64,000 bases of DNA from Papilionanthe hookeriana x Papilionanthe teres (taxonomy: Eukaryota; Streptophyta; Magnoliopsida; Asparagales; Orchidaceae), in NCBI GenBank assembly GCA_022702705.1, contig CM040422.1, positions 41,687,270-41,751,269 on the forward strand, read 5' to 3'. How positions within the stretch are numbered: the first letter of the stretch is position 1; the number at the start of each line of letters is the position of its first letter. Below the pieces are notes generated by a model, which was not told the origin of the DNA, did not search any database, and was given only the letters and a program-made list of their open reading frames with translations. Of this stretch, positions 1-11,373 are shown in pieces. The position numbers were made by a program, and so were the translations under genes.

Positions 1-1124
1 GATGCTAAGGAAGATTTAGGAAAGATTTGGGGTTAATTGGAGTTGAATTGGGTGAGTTTGGGTTAGGTTTGGGTCATGGGTCCAAATTGGGCTTTAAGGC
101 GAAAAGTGAAATTGGATCCGAATGTCGATCAAATTGGACTTGGATTTGGTCTAGATTGGTGTTGGGAATGTTGATTTGAAGTTTAGAATTGAATTGGACC
201 ACAATTTGGGTCAATTGGATAGGTTTAGTTTGACATTGGGTTCACTTTGGGTTAAAATGGGTCAAATTGGGGGTTTTGACAAAAGTAGGGTAAATTGACA
301 AAATGAAATTGGGAATATTTGGGATTTTCTGGAATTTTTACGGGAATTTTCTGAATTTTTGGATTTTTGGGTCGAGAGGGGTATTTTGGGTATTTGGAGG
401 GTATTGGGAGGTATTTTTGGAATTTTAGGTATTTTTGGGTATGGATGATCAATTTAAGTGATGTGGAAATGTTTGGGATTGATTTTGAGGAATCTTGGGT
501 GATTTGGAAATTTTTGAGAAATTTGGGTAGTTTCAAAGGTTTTGGGTAGGCTAAGCGGTGTAGGGTCCCGGGGGTCAAAAATTAAAAATATGGGAAATTG
601 AAGATTGGGTAAACTTGAGTGGAATGAAATCATTTTAGTTGAGCCATGAAGCCATATCAAGCCCACATGAGCCATGAAGGGACTAATTTGAGGCATTCAT
701 TATGTTGTTCCTAACCCTCTTAGCCAAGGGCTTAGGGGTTAAGGACCATCCATGTGAATCACCTACATGAGTCGGGGAGGTCAAGTTAGGTATGGGTGTG
801 GTTTTAGGAGGTGTGTGAAAGCGTATGAGTGTAGTGTGTGTGTAAATCAGCCCCTTCACCAGACCAGGCCACCCAGGGCAGTCCTAAGGCCAAAGAGTCC
901 TATAGGAACTCATCCTTTAAACTTCCACATTTGATTTCGACCCTCCAGGTGATTAGGGGTCTACGGTCGAGTTTGTGGAGTTTGCGGGGAGTTAAGAAAT
1001 GGTTTGAAATTCTAGAGGGTTTGTCCCAATTCTAGTCCTCTAAGATAGTCAAAGGAAAAGCCTAAGGCTAGATCCTAAGTACTAAAGAGAAGAAGAGAAG
1101 ACCTCATCAAAAATGAGGTCAACA
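1..1124 (-). repeat. Tat/Ogre-type LTR, partial (LTR1)
   Basis: Aligns by eye with the distal part of the long LTRs at 23246-29874, 38525-45218 and 50212-56942, in the same orientation as those copies, so its sense strand is minus. The right end is intact: it finishes ...GGTCAACA at 1124, as in the other copies, with a terminal hairpin (GACCTCAT / ATGAGGTC) at 1100-1120. The rest of this LTR and its element lie left of the window. No coding sequence is supported; the short ORFs here are chance frames. Confidence 0.8.
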
Positions 1125-2217
1125 CCAACCAAAGCCAAAACCTCTTTGAAACACTCCCATAAGCATTTCCCAACATTAATTTTACATCGATTTCAACCCT
1201 AGCCCAACATTGGCCCAAATTAGCCCAACTTGACCTACATTGAGCCATTTATCAAAGAGGCCCAAATTCAAACCAATTCAATTCCAAATCACACCAAATT
1301 GATTCCAAACCATTCATGAAACATCCCTAAACCAATTGCAACATTTATTTGACATGGTCCTTCACAAAATTTTCACCCAAAAGCCCATCCTAAAATCAAA
1401 AAAAAAACCCACTTCCCTAAATCACTTTAAAAGCCCATCTAAAACCATTTCAAAGAGCCCAAAATCTACCCTAAAGCTCATATGACATTTTCATTTGCCA
1501 TCCATTTAATCAAAGTCATTCCCTAAGTTCCAATCCTATCTTCAAATGATTCCAAATCAGGCCTCATGCCTAATCACCCCTAAATGCCAAAATTCACAAA
1601 ATCCTTCTCCATGAAAGTTGACTTAACTTTTCCCAAGCCAAATGGAGCCATGAAGCCATGCATGAGCGCCATGGGAGCCATGAGAGCCATGGAATCTACT
1701 TTCCACCTCACCAAACCATTAATGGCAAGAGAGGTGATCTCTTTCTTAAACCCTCTTAAACCCTTTTTTACCTTAAGCATGTCACACACTAAACCATGCT
1801 TAGCCACCTCACCATGGATGGAGACCACACCATTTTCTCTTGGGCTGACCCAAGTGACTCTTTTCGGCCCAAAACCAGGCCTTGGGTGGTGAACCTAGCT
1901 GAAAACCATGGGTTGAATCATTTAAACCAAAAATAGCCTTCCCCATTCCATTTCAATTCAACTCCTTTACACATGTCCATGGCCGATTGAGCTGCAGATG
2001 GCCAAGCCCAGACCTCCACGACCTTGAGGTGACCGACCACAGCCGGCCAGCCACCACGGCCACCGAAAACCACCGGGCCGAGAGCACCCATGTGAGCCGA
2101 AGTTTGGAATTCCCACTTCGTTGAGCTGCCCCATGCCCAATGGCCATCATGGTTGTTCTTCCCTTGACCTAAGCGGTGATCCCGAGCCTTAAACCCCACT
2201 GGGAGGCCCTCCGCCCT

Positions 2218-2230
2218 CTCTATTTAAACC
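2218..2230 (+). promoter_or_regulatory. TATA box of LTR2
   Basis: CTCTATTTAAACC lies where the minus-strand TATA motifs of the C LTRs lie (CCTTATTTAAACC at about 27873-27885), and flanking bases (CTCACCTCC) also match. This marks the sense strand of LTR2 as plus. Transcription would be expected to start about 30 bp downstream; that is inference. Confidence 0.6.
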
Positions 2231-2649
2231 TCACCTCCTCTCGGCCATGAGAGGTTACGAACCGGACCTTCCGAAACCACCGCCAAAATTGCTCCGGACC
2301 ACTCTCCACACTTAGAGCGAGTTGATCCCCGGTGACAATTTGCCCTAATCCCCACCAACAAAGCTCGATTTCTCGGCCAAAACTTCACCCAAAACAAGAC
2401 ATCTCCCGACTCTCCACCAAATTCAAATTAAACTCACCCACACCTGCACAAGGTCGAGAGAAGGAGTTCCCAGGTGAAAGCCCCCTCTCCGGGCCACCCA
2501 TCCGTTCCGGACTCCGAAGCTATGTAATCGGGCTGTGGTCGAAATCATACATGGACAATTCACCATCCCGAGGGACTTCATCGCGGAGCTTGCTTGGACC
2601 CGATCGAAGGTGAAACAACTCTCGGATCGAAGCTTCACTTCTGCGAGCA

Positions 2650-2656
2650 AAGGTAT
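2650..2656 (+). promoter_or_regulatory. Candidate 5' splice donor AAG|GTAT in LTR2
   Basis: AAGGTATGG occurs downstream of the TATA box. The same AAG|GTAT is at the corresponding place on the minus strand in the C LTRs (27734-27740 and 42999-43005) and in the divergent LTR F (59138-59144). Persistence while flanking sequence changes suggests a leader splice donor. No acceptor has been shown. Confidence 0.35.
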
Positions 2657-4598
2657 GGACTCACTCTTCTTCCCAAGCTTACAGAGATTCTCTATTTAAT
2701 TTGAGTCAATGTCAATACATGTTTACCATATGGATGTGTTCGTCTCCTCAAGACAAATCCATAGAGCACAAGAACACGAAAATTCGTTGAGAATCGAGTG
2801 AGAAATTAGGGTTAGAAGGTTGACGGTCACGGGTGCACACCAGTCGTAGACGATGACTGGGAGCCGCCGGATCGAGTGTGTATTGATCAGACGGTCTAGA
2901 TCGAGCTGGACAGCGCAATGGTACGTGAACCGCAGGGCCCTGGAACGCTGAGTCGGATGGCGGCGCCGAATCAGAAGACGATGCGTGGCCTTTCGAATTT
3001 GGCAATATTCCCTGAATATTCTAAAGTCAGAGGCCACCCCTATGAAGAGTTATTGATTTTTCAATTCTAGGTCACTATTCTGAGTATTTTAATTCTAATA
3101 ATTAGCATGTTGTGAAATAAATTCTAAGAAAATTTGGTGATGTTTCTTATGACCAGAGGACCCTAGGGAAAATGGTTTTTGAGTTAACTCACTTGTAATA
3201 ACCCTAATTGGCTTAAACACCCAAAATGGAACTTTAATTAATTAGAGCTAATCATACATCAAATTGACTTGAAATCAACTCTCCACTGACCTTTAGGATC
3301 AGGGTAACCCACCATAAAGGTTTGAGGTCAACTGGACTTGGTTAGCCATATCAAATGTGTTGATTAAGCCATTTAGCCAAACTTAAACTTTAAAAATTCA
3401 TAACTTTCAAAATACTTTTCAAAAATTCACCAAATTGGTTTTGGAGCCTCTCTGATATCAAGGGAATTTAAGAAAATTAAAATTGCAATTTTCCAAAAAA
3501 AGTTGATTTTTTGTATTATTTTAATATTTTTAATAATTAAAAAATAATAAAAATCACAAAAATAATAAAATTCACCAAAATGTCACATTTTGAATTTTAA
3601 TCACTTAGGAACAAACCCCATATTTTTCTTAAGTCTCTATGATGAGATATTAAATTTTAAAGCCACTAAGGTAATTTTAAAATTAAAAAAAATGTATTTT
3701 CTAGCATTTCCACTAAAATAATTCTAATAAATCAAAGAAAAATAAGAAAATTATAAAAATTGGTTCTCTGGTTTCCTTGATATCAGAGAGATTTTTGAAA
3801 AATATAAAATTCATTTTTAAACCTTTATTTTATTTTTAAATTAATTAATACTCCAAAACTCAAAATAATTATAATAAAAATAATATAATTCAAAAAATCA
3901 CCAAAATTGGTCCAAGTGGTCCTCTAATCATTAGGAATGTCCCATAATTTTGTTAAGGACAGAAACTTTCCCTTGGTCATGTTATTAAATTTTCCTTGAA
4001 AATTCTTATTTTCCACCAAAAATAATTATATAAATAAATTAAATAAAGAAAAATCACATTTTCTCCTCTAATATCTTGACTTACATATGAGTGAAGTTAC
4101 ATAAAAATTTCAAATTTATTTAAGCTCAATTTAGTGAGTTATGAAATTAGTATGTTTAAAGGGCAAAATAGTAATTAAAATTTTAACCTATAATTAAAAA
4201 TTTTATGTTTAATTAAAAGGGTGGGTGAAATATTTGATACTAAGTTGATCTTGGATGTTTGAAACTTAGGTAGTTTAGGGTAGAAACCTACCTAACAATT
4301 TGAAATAATTAAAATAAACCTTAATTAAATAATTGTTTAAACTTGGAAGAATAATAAAAAATTTGGAATTATTAAAATAGGGATATTATTAGGAAGAAAT
4401 TTATTCTTTAATCTAACAATCCCTAAATTAATCACCTCAATAATATTTAATTCCTAATTAAAATGATAATACAAATTCAAAATTTAAAGTGCTAAAAGAC
4501 TTAATCATTAAATTAAATTAAAAATTAAAACATTTAAATTAAATCCTTTTAAAATTTCAATTAAATCAATACTTTAACAATTAAAATTAAATCATCCC

Positions 4599-4905
4599 TA
4601 AAGCATAAAAAAAATAAAACATTAAATTAAAATTAAAAAAATAATAAAATAAAATTTAAATTTAAATTTAAATTAAAATTAAAAATAAAACCAAATTAAG
4701 ATTTAAATTAAAATTAAAATAAAATTAAATTAAATTAAATTAAATTAAATCACATTAAATTAAATCAAAACATATTAAATTAAATTAAATTAAATAAAAA
4801 AAATCAAGATAAAATAAAATTAAAATTAAAATAAATTAATAAAATTAAATTAAAATTAAAACTAAACCAAATTAAATTTAATTAAAATTAAATTAATTTG
4901 AATTG
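4599..4905. repeat. AATTA-type pentanucleotide low-complexity tract
   Basis: Long run of TTAAA/AATTA permutations with almost no G or C. Equivalent tracts sit inside every long Tat LTR here (about 25440-25615, 40700-40880, 52390-52560), so it is a shared component of the LTR family, with copy-number differences between copies. Confidence 0.7.
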
Positions 4906-6080
4906 AATTAAATATAACATCACTTAAGACATAAAGAATTCAAAAATAAATATAAAACAACTTGAACACTATTCCAAATTTAAACCCATTAATTAAAATT
5001 AAGTTGAATCACAAATCACTTGAATATCGATTTGCCCTCAAAAGCTCTTATTGTCATAACTCCTAAATTGAGTGTTGAGAGAAGTATTACTTCACTCATA
5101 GGATATTCAAATGTCCTAGTTCATCGAGCGAAGATAACAAAACTTGAACTCCTGGATGATTGATTCATTGTATAATTAAATTCTCTTGAACTTAAAATAA
5201 TCTAGAAGTATTGAAAAGATGTTTAAGATTCGTCTTAAGCACTTCCTCGATACGATAGGATGTTTATAAGAACAATCTGAACTTAATTGTTCTTTGATGA
5301 AGAAAATCATCCTCGAACCAAAACACGAGAACCCAGACGTCATAGGAAATGACTAGCTATAGGATTAGGAACTTGGTAGAAAACCAAAACCCTTCCCTTA
5401 GCTTTACCTAGGAACTTGCTTTAAATGCTTAAATATTCTAAATTGTGTTTAAGTGTAGCTTGTGATGACGGGAAGACCCTCCAGGTACGCTTTTATTTTA
5501 TTGCAATTTACCTTCTTGTAATTTACCTTATTGCAAATGTACTTACTTTTCTTGCAGGATAAATAACTATTGCATGAAAACCCACACCTTTAGGATAGTC
5601 CCTAAAACTGAAACCAAAACTAAATTAAAAGTCATTACAAGATAAAATTCACCGCCACAACATTTCAAAATATAAAACAACTAAAAATTTAATCACAAAC
5701 AAAACAACAAAACTACAACTACAACTAAATTAAAACGACTTGTTGGATGATCCGGAATACCTCGAATGATGTAACCTACGTGTTGCTAACGGATTTCCCA
5801 CGGTCTAAATAAAAGTGTGGATCTCATTTAGTTAAGTTTAGCAAATTCATCTGGACTAAGTGAATCCGATAAAAATAACGATGCCGGAAGGATGGAATCG
5901 TGGGATCTTAACTGGTGTTATTATAATCAACTTTAAGATTTGTTTTAACTAAAACACTAAAAAACACTTGGATTTTAAGACCTTCTCTAAACTAGAACAC
6001 TTTTCTCATCTCTTGATTTTCACCTTCTATAACTAAACCCTCTGCAACAACAAGGAGCTCGGAGCATGGTGGGCAGCACG

Positions 6081-6085
6081 GCCAT
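6081..6085. other. Target-site duplication GCCAT, left side of element A
   Basis: GCCAT directly precedes the TGATC start of the 5' LTR and reappears at 19927-19931 directly after the CA end of the 3' LTR. The sequence on both sides joins into one continuous Tat LTR. Confidence 0.9.
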
Positions 6086-6261
6086 TGATCACTGAAAAAT
6101 TTATTAAGAAATTCATATCTATTTTTGATGAAATTACACTTTAAAGAAAGGTATTTTCTTTATTTTGTTGCAGAAATGAAGAATTTAGGTGATAAAAGCA
6201 AAAATCATAAAAAGGAGCGGATTTGGAGCAAAAAGGAAGAAAATAATACAATTTGTGCTGA

Positions 6262-6436
6262 GCCGCCGACGGTGAGATCGAGCCCGCCGACGGCAAGGGT
6301 ACGAGGAAGAAGTTCGAAGGATTTATAAGCTGTCTCGGCCGACAACGAGCCCGAGCCCGCCGACGACGAGATAGCGCGGTTCAAAGACTTTCTAGAAGCC
6401 TCGCCGACAGCGAGGTAGTTCGTCTCCGACGGCGAG
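6262..6436. repeat. Palindrome block 1 (U3 of 5' LTR, element A)
   Basis: Six degenerate copies of the palindrome CTCGCCGACGGCGAG begin at 6262, 6283, 6334, 6356, 6400 and 6422. They form three pairs with a start-to-start pitch of 21, 22 and 22 bp. The 6334 copy carries a 1-bp insertion. Each can fold as a 6-bp stem with a 3-nt GAC loop. The block sits about 80-255 bp upstream of the TATA box. Confidence 0.85.
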
Positions 6437-6517
6437 CTAGTTCAAATGGCTCTGATACATTGAACTTGGACACCTTTTGAAGGGATGCTTACGCACCTCT
6501 TGGTCCTTTGCTTACCT

Positions 6518-6527
6518 CTATATATAG
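6518..6527 (+). promoter_or_regulatory. TATA box of element A 5' LTR
   Basis: CTATATATAG, repeated unchanged in the 3' LTR at 18710-18719. It follows the palindrome block; the U3/R boundary is expected about 30 bp downstream. Confidence 0.65.
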
Positions 6528-6603
6528 AAGCCGAAATTAAGTCTTTAATGTCCAGTTTGTGTACAGTCTTTTGTGTCTTTTGTGTGTTCTGAGTGTGTTA
6601 TAA

Positions 6604-6684
6604 GTGAGTGAGCAGTCTTTAGAATCTTAATTAGTGTAATTAGTGAGTCTTTTAGTGAGTTTAGTGAGTAATTAGTGAGTCGTG
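6604..6684 (+). promoter_or_regulatory. Cluster of GTGAGT splice-donor-like motifs in LTR leader
   Basis: Five GTGAGT hexamers within about 80 bp just after the expected start of transcription, all also present in the 3' LTR. GTGAGT matches the plant 5' splice-site consensus. A donor here could produce subgenomic RNAs for the ORFs after integrase; that use is inference, and the cluster could simply be a short tandem repeat. Confidence 0.35.
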
Positions 6685-7734
6685 CTCATGCTTGGAAGGA
6701 AGAGTCGAAAGGAACTACGAGGAGTACGCAGGGATAAATCGAGATAAGTATTTATATTTATTGTTTTTAACTTTAAATGAAATCCATGCTTAGTTTAGTT
6801 AACATGCATTACGAGTAGTTTATTAGTCTTTCTCCTCGTTTATGAAATTAAGTATTTGGATGAACTAAAAATAGAAGTAATTTTATATATTAATAAATTG
6901 TGATAATTTTTACTTAAAACTTAATTTGCTTTCAAGCTGGTCATTTAATTTGTTAAAATGTGTTGATTATCAACTATAGTAAAAATTACATCTGATATTC
7001 GGGGAATTCAAAAGCCTTGGAAGGAGGGTGCAAATAAATAGGGAAATAATATCCTTTGGGCGTAGAATTAAGCATTTTAGTGTGATGGACTAAAATATTC
7101 GATTCGATCCTATTGTTTGAGAGCTGAAGTGTAGATGTTAGCCCTCGGTGAGGGGAACATGGGAGCTCTAAAGTGGCGATCGGTATCCTCCCGGCTAGCC
7201 GCGGATTCGGTAATCAAACATAGGATTAGTCAATATTCTTTACACTGGACTAAAGGGTAAAGAATAGAAATGCTCCTATTTGTCACAATACCTTAAAATT
7301 ATCTATTTAAATTCATCAATCACTTAAATTTCTAAACGGAGGGAAAGATACTTTTTACGAATAGTTAAGACTTATTTAGCAATTAGTTTAATTTCTGCAC
7401 TTTCAATACGCATTAATTTTCTACTTAGTTAAGTTACCTAATTAAAATACTTAGTTTAATTTATTGCGCTTAAATTTAGAATTCCAAATTTTCGTATACT
7501 TATTTTTATTATTATTATTTTAAAATTAGTTGTTATTTAATTTTCTCTTTCCTCGTGGGATTGATAACCGAGACTCCACTAGAGCCACGTATTACTTGAT
7601 ACAATACGTATACTTGCGTAACATCCACAACATAAATAATTACAATTCTATACATATAATATAACGGGGTCGAGTTTTTGGCGTCGTTGCAATTAAATTA
7701 AAAATATCATAATATAAAATTGTGGGTCGAGTTT

Positions 7735-7751
7735 TGGCGCCGTTGTCGTGG
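7735..7751 (+). other. Primer-binding site of element A (tRNA-Asp type)
   Basis: TGGCGCCGTTGTCGTGG begins 5 bp after the LTR end. From memory it matches the complement of the plant tRNA-Asp(GTC) 3' end with two mismatches (canonical TGGCGCCGTTGCCGGGG). Athila elements are known to use tRNA-Asp. Confidence 0.8.
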
Positions 7752-7831
7752 AAAGTAAGAAAAATTTACTGGAGTAATAGACTATTTTAAAATAATCATA
7801 ATAAATAAATTAATATCTATTCAAAAATTGT

Positions 7832-9614
7832 ATGCACAAATTTGGAAACAAAAATTTAATACCTTACGATTCTAAATTAGAGCGTACAATTAAAAGAATT
7901 AGAAAACAAAAGAAACAAATTATAAATTTAACACAAATGACAAATATTCACGAAATTCAAAATATGAACCAACAAAGACCATTAAGAGATTATGCCGACC
8001 CTACATCGGATGAAATTCATTTAACTATTCAAAACCCGATGTAGCTGTTAATTCATTTGAACTTAAACCTGCAATTATCCAAATGGCACAAAACAATCAA
8101 TTTAGTGGTTCACCTACGAAGATCCTAACTTACATCTTGCTAGTTTTCTAGAACTTTGTGCTACTTTTAAATATCAAGGAGTATCGACGATGCTATAAGA
8201 CTTAGACTTTTTCCTTTTTCATTAAGGGATAAGGCTAAAATGTGGTTGAATTCGTTAGCACACTGGATCTATTAAAACTTGGGGAGAATTATCACAAAAA
8301 TTTCTATCCAAATATTTTCCACCATCTAAAGCTGCTAAGTTTAGAAATGATATAACTTCTTTTTGTCGATTAGAAGGAGAATCAATATATGAAGCTTGGG
8401 AGAGATTTAAGGAACTTCTTAGGAAATGCCCACATCATGCGCTACTAGATTGGCTGATTATTCAAACCTTTTATAATGGATTAGTAGGATCTTTAAGATA
8501 AATCATCGATGCTGCTGTTGGAGGTTCATTAATGTCTAAACCATTTAATGAAGCTTATGCACTAATCGAAGAAATGGCAACAAATAATTTCCAATGGCCT
8601 GCTGATAGAGTAAATCCAAAAAAAGATAGCCAGCATTCATGAAAACGATGCAATATCTATGTTAGCTTCTCAAATTGCTACTATATCTAAGAAATTAGAT
8701 CATTTTGGAATGAACTACTCTCCTACTTTAGAAGAAAACTCATCTGGACAAATCATAGAATCTCAATCTAATTATGAAACTTTAAATGCTTATTAATAAT
8801 AGAACTAATAACCCTTATTCAAACTATTATAATCCTGGTTGGAAAACTCATCCAAATTTTAATTGGAATAACACATCTAATCAACAATGGATGAATCAAC
8901 CTAATCAAGCAAATCCAAACTATAAACCTAATTACCCACTGGATTTAATAACAATAACCCTAAATTCAAAGATAAGAAATTATCTATGGATGAATTAATT
9001 TTGAATATGGGTCATCAACTACAAAATCAAGGAAATCAATTACAAATTCAAGGAACATCTATTAAAAATATCGAAACTCAACTTGGACATATTGCTACTG
9101 CGCTAAATAATAGAATACCGGAACTTTTCCTAGTAATGTGGAAATAAATCACGAAGATCAAGGAAAAGAACAAATTAAAGCAATACAACTGAGGAGTAGA
9201 AAAGAATTAGAACCTCAAATTCAAAAAGAACTTGAAAACCAAAAAGTGGAAGTGGAAATTGAAAAGGAAACAATTCAACAAGATTCAAACTTAGAACTTC
9301 CTTTAATACCTATGAAAATTTACGTTGAAAAACCTCCACCACCATTTCCTCAGCGACTAGCTCAACATAAAAAAGATAAACAATTTGCTAAATTCCTTGA
9401 AATATTAAAGAAATTAACAATCAATATACCTTTTGTCAAAGCTTTAGATCGGATGTCAAATTATGTAAAATTTATGAAAGATATTCTAAATAAGAAAAGA
9501 AAATTCACCGATAATGAAATAGTCGCACTTAGTGAAGAGTGTAGTGCTTATTATTCGGAAGAAGCTTCCGAAAAATTGAAAGATCCTGGTAGTTTCACTA
9601 TACCTGCGCTATAG
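7832..9614 (+). pseudogene. Gag of Athila element A, frameshifted
   Basis: Encodes the capsid/nucleocapsid polyprotein of the element. The start at 7832 opens a 70-codon frame (ERTIKRIRK, then PLRDYADPT). Homology continues through other frames: LRLFPFSLRDKAKMWL near 8200-8250, RNDITSF near 8345, LIIQTFYNGL near 8455, and the asparagine-rich NPYSNYYNPGW near 8810. The 9138-9614 frame (158 codons) is the C-terminal linker with IQLRSRKELE and the proline run PPPPFPQRL seen in Athila Gag. At least four frameshifts and an in-frame stop at 8499-8501 break it. The same protein is visible in element E from 62403. No CCHC zinc knuckle is seen. Confidence 0.85.
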
Positions 9615-10083
9615 GAGAAAAATTTTATGGAAAAGCTTTGTGTGACTTAGGAGCAAGCATAAATCTAATGCCTCTATCAATTTTTAAGAGATTAGGATTA
9701 GGAAAAATTACACCTACTTCGGTAACCCTTCGATTAGTCGATCGTTCGATTACTTATCCTAAGGGAGTTATTGAAGATGTGTTAGTAAAAGTGGATAAAT
9801 TTATCTTCCCGAGTAGATTTTATTGTTTTAGATATGGAGGAAGATAAATAAATTCCTATCATTTTAGGAAGACCATTTTTAGCTACTGGAAAAGCTATGA
9901 TTGATGTTCAGAAAGGAGAATTAACTATGAGAGTAAATGACCAAAAAGTTACATTTAATATTGCAAAATCAATGAAATATCCTGCGCTAGAAAAAGATGA
10001 TGAATGTTTTTGGATGGAAATACTTGAACATTTACAACACGAACATTTTAAGGAATATTACGAAGATAAATTAGAAAAATAAA
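9615..10083 (+). pseudogene. Retroviral-type aspartic protease of element A
   Basis: Processes the Gag-Pol polyprotein. The active-site motif is CDLGASINLMP at about 9640-9672, in the form typical of Athila (DLGAS rather than DTGAS). Downstream come a flap-like stretch and, in another frame, FLATGKAMIDVQ near 9877-9915. The frame changes at least twice (near 9630 and 9848), so no continuous protease is made. It lies directly between the Gag linker and the RT linker, as expected. Confidence 0.8.
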
Positions 10084-10145
10084 ATACTGAATTAATTGAA
10101 GATAATAATGAAGAACTAGATTATATTCAGGAAAGATTTGAATTT

Positions 10146-11373
10146 TTGGATAATACTGAAAACACTAACAAGAATATAGTTCCATCAATTATTAAACCTC
10201 CTGAACTTGAGCTAAAAATATTACACGATCATTTGAAATATGCTTATTTAGGTAATTCTTCAACTTTACCACTTATTATTTCATACGCACTAAACGAATC
10301 TCAAGAACAAAAACTTTTAGAAACTTTAAAAAAATATAACAAAACTTTTGGTTGGACTTTAGCGAGATATTAAAGGAATTAGTCCTTCAATCCGTATGCA
10401 TAGAATTATTTTAGATGATGAACATAAACCTAAAGCGGATCCCAAAGGAGATTAAACTCGATAATGAAAGAAGTAGTTAAGAAAGAAATTTTAAAATGAT
10501 TAGATAATGGTATTATATATCCTATTTCGACGATGCTTGGGTAAGCCCAATTCACCGTGTTCCTAAGAAGGGAGGAGTGACCGTCATTGCCAATGAAAAT
10601 AACGATCTTATTCCTATAAGACAAGTTGCTGGTTGGCGTATATGTATTAATTATAGGAAATTAAATACGCCACCGGGAAAGATCACTTCCCTTTACCATT
10701 TCTAGACCGGATGTTAGATAGATTAGTCGGACATAAGTATTTTTGTTTTCTAGATGGATACACCGGTTATCATCAAATACAAATTGCTCACGAGGATCAA
10801 GAGAAAACTACATTTACTAGTCCTTATGGAACTTTCGCTTTTCGAAGAATGCCTTTTGGATTATGTAATGCACCAGCAACATTCCAGAGATGTATGATGT
10901 CTATATTTAGTAAGTTAATTGACAATGGAATAGAAGTATTTATGGATGATTTCTACGTATTTGGAACATCATTTGACACATGCTTAACTCATCTTGAAAA
11001 AGTATTAGAAGTATGTGAGAAAATAAATTTAGTTCTAAATTGGGAGAAATGTCGATTTATGGTTGTGGGCGGCATTGTATTAGGGCATAAAATTTCGGAA
11101 AAAGGCATGGAAGTGGACCTGCAAAAATTCAAGTTATAGTTAAATTACCACCTCCAACTACGGTAAAAGGGGTAAGAAGTTTTCTTGGACATGCTTGGAT
11201 TCTACGGACGCTATATAAAAGATTTTTCAAAAATTACTAAACCTACTATGCCAACTTCTCGAAAAGGAAAAGAAATTTGAATTTACAATCGAATGCCCGA
11301 ATGCTTTTGAACTCTTAAAAGAAAAATTAATTACAGACTCTATAATAGTTTCACCTAGCTTGGGAGAAACCAT
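10146..11373 (+). pseudogene. Reverse transcriptase of element A
   Basis: RNA-dependent DNA polymerase. The N-terminal linker (LKYAYLGNSSTLPLIIS, 10227-10277) is typical of Athila. Fingers motif CINYRKLN lies near 10642. The 142-codon frame 10711-11139 holds FLDGYTGYHQI, MPFGLCNAPATFQR and the catalytic box FMDDF (about 10940-10954), a variant of YMDD with both aspartates kept. Frameshifts near 10375, 10530-10710 and 11139, and stops after 11139, disrupt the palm-to-thumb connection. The region to 11373 (SFLGHAW, then thumb) is scattered over frames. Confidence 0.88.

Larger units (their letters stand above)
1125..6085 (+). repeat. Tat/Ogre-type LTR in sense orientation, first part (LTR2a)
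   Basis: Reverse-complement match to most of the LTR copies of element C: for example 5460-5580 matches the complement of about 24710-24830, and 2770-2850 the complement of about 27530-27600. It begins abruptly in mid-LTR at the end of LTR1, so about 1 kb of its 5' end is missing. The LTR is interrupted at 6085 by Athila element A and resumes at 19932. It is more diverged from the C LTRs than those are from each other, and about 400 bp after its TATA box (about 2245-2645) has no visible match to them. No genes; the 3100-5000 stretch is very AT-rich. Confidence 0.8.
6086..7729 (+). repeat. 5' LTR of Athila element A
   Basis: Matches 18279-19926 almost throughout. It holds, in order, a splice-acceptor-like TTTTGTTGCAG (ends 6173), a palindrome block (6262-6436), a TATA box (6518-6527), a cluster of GTGAGT hexamers (about 6604-6684), and near its end a primer-site-like copy (7679-7690). 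The terminal base appears changed (TCG instead of TCA in the 3' LTR). Confidence 0.92.

Noticed and set aside
1584..2199. Overlapping frames of 60-100 codons on both strands
   Set aside because: They fall in LTR noncoding sequence, with no homology, domain or consistent frame among LTR copies.
4599..4905. A separate mobile element or MITE
   Set aside because: It is an AT pentanucleotide tract found at the same place in each long Tat LTR.
7735..7751. A tRNA gene
   Set aside because: Only about 17 bases are complementary to a tRNA 3' end; it is a primer-binding site.
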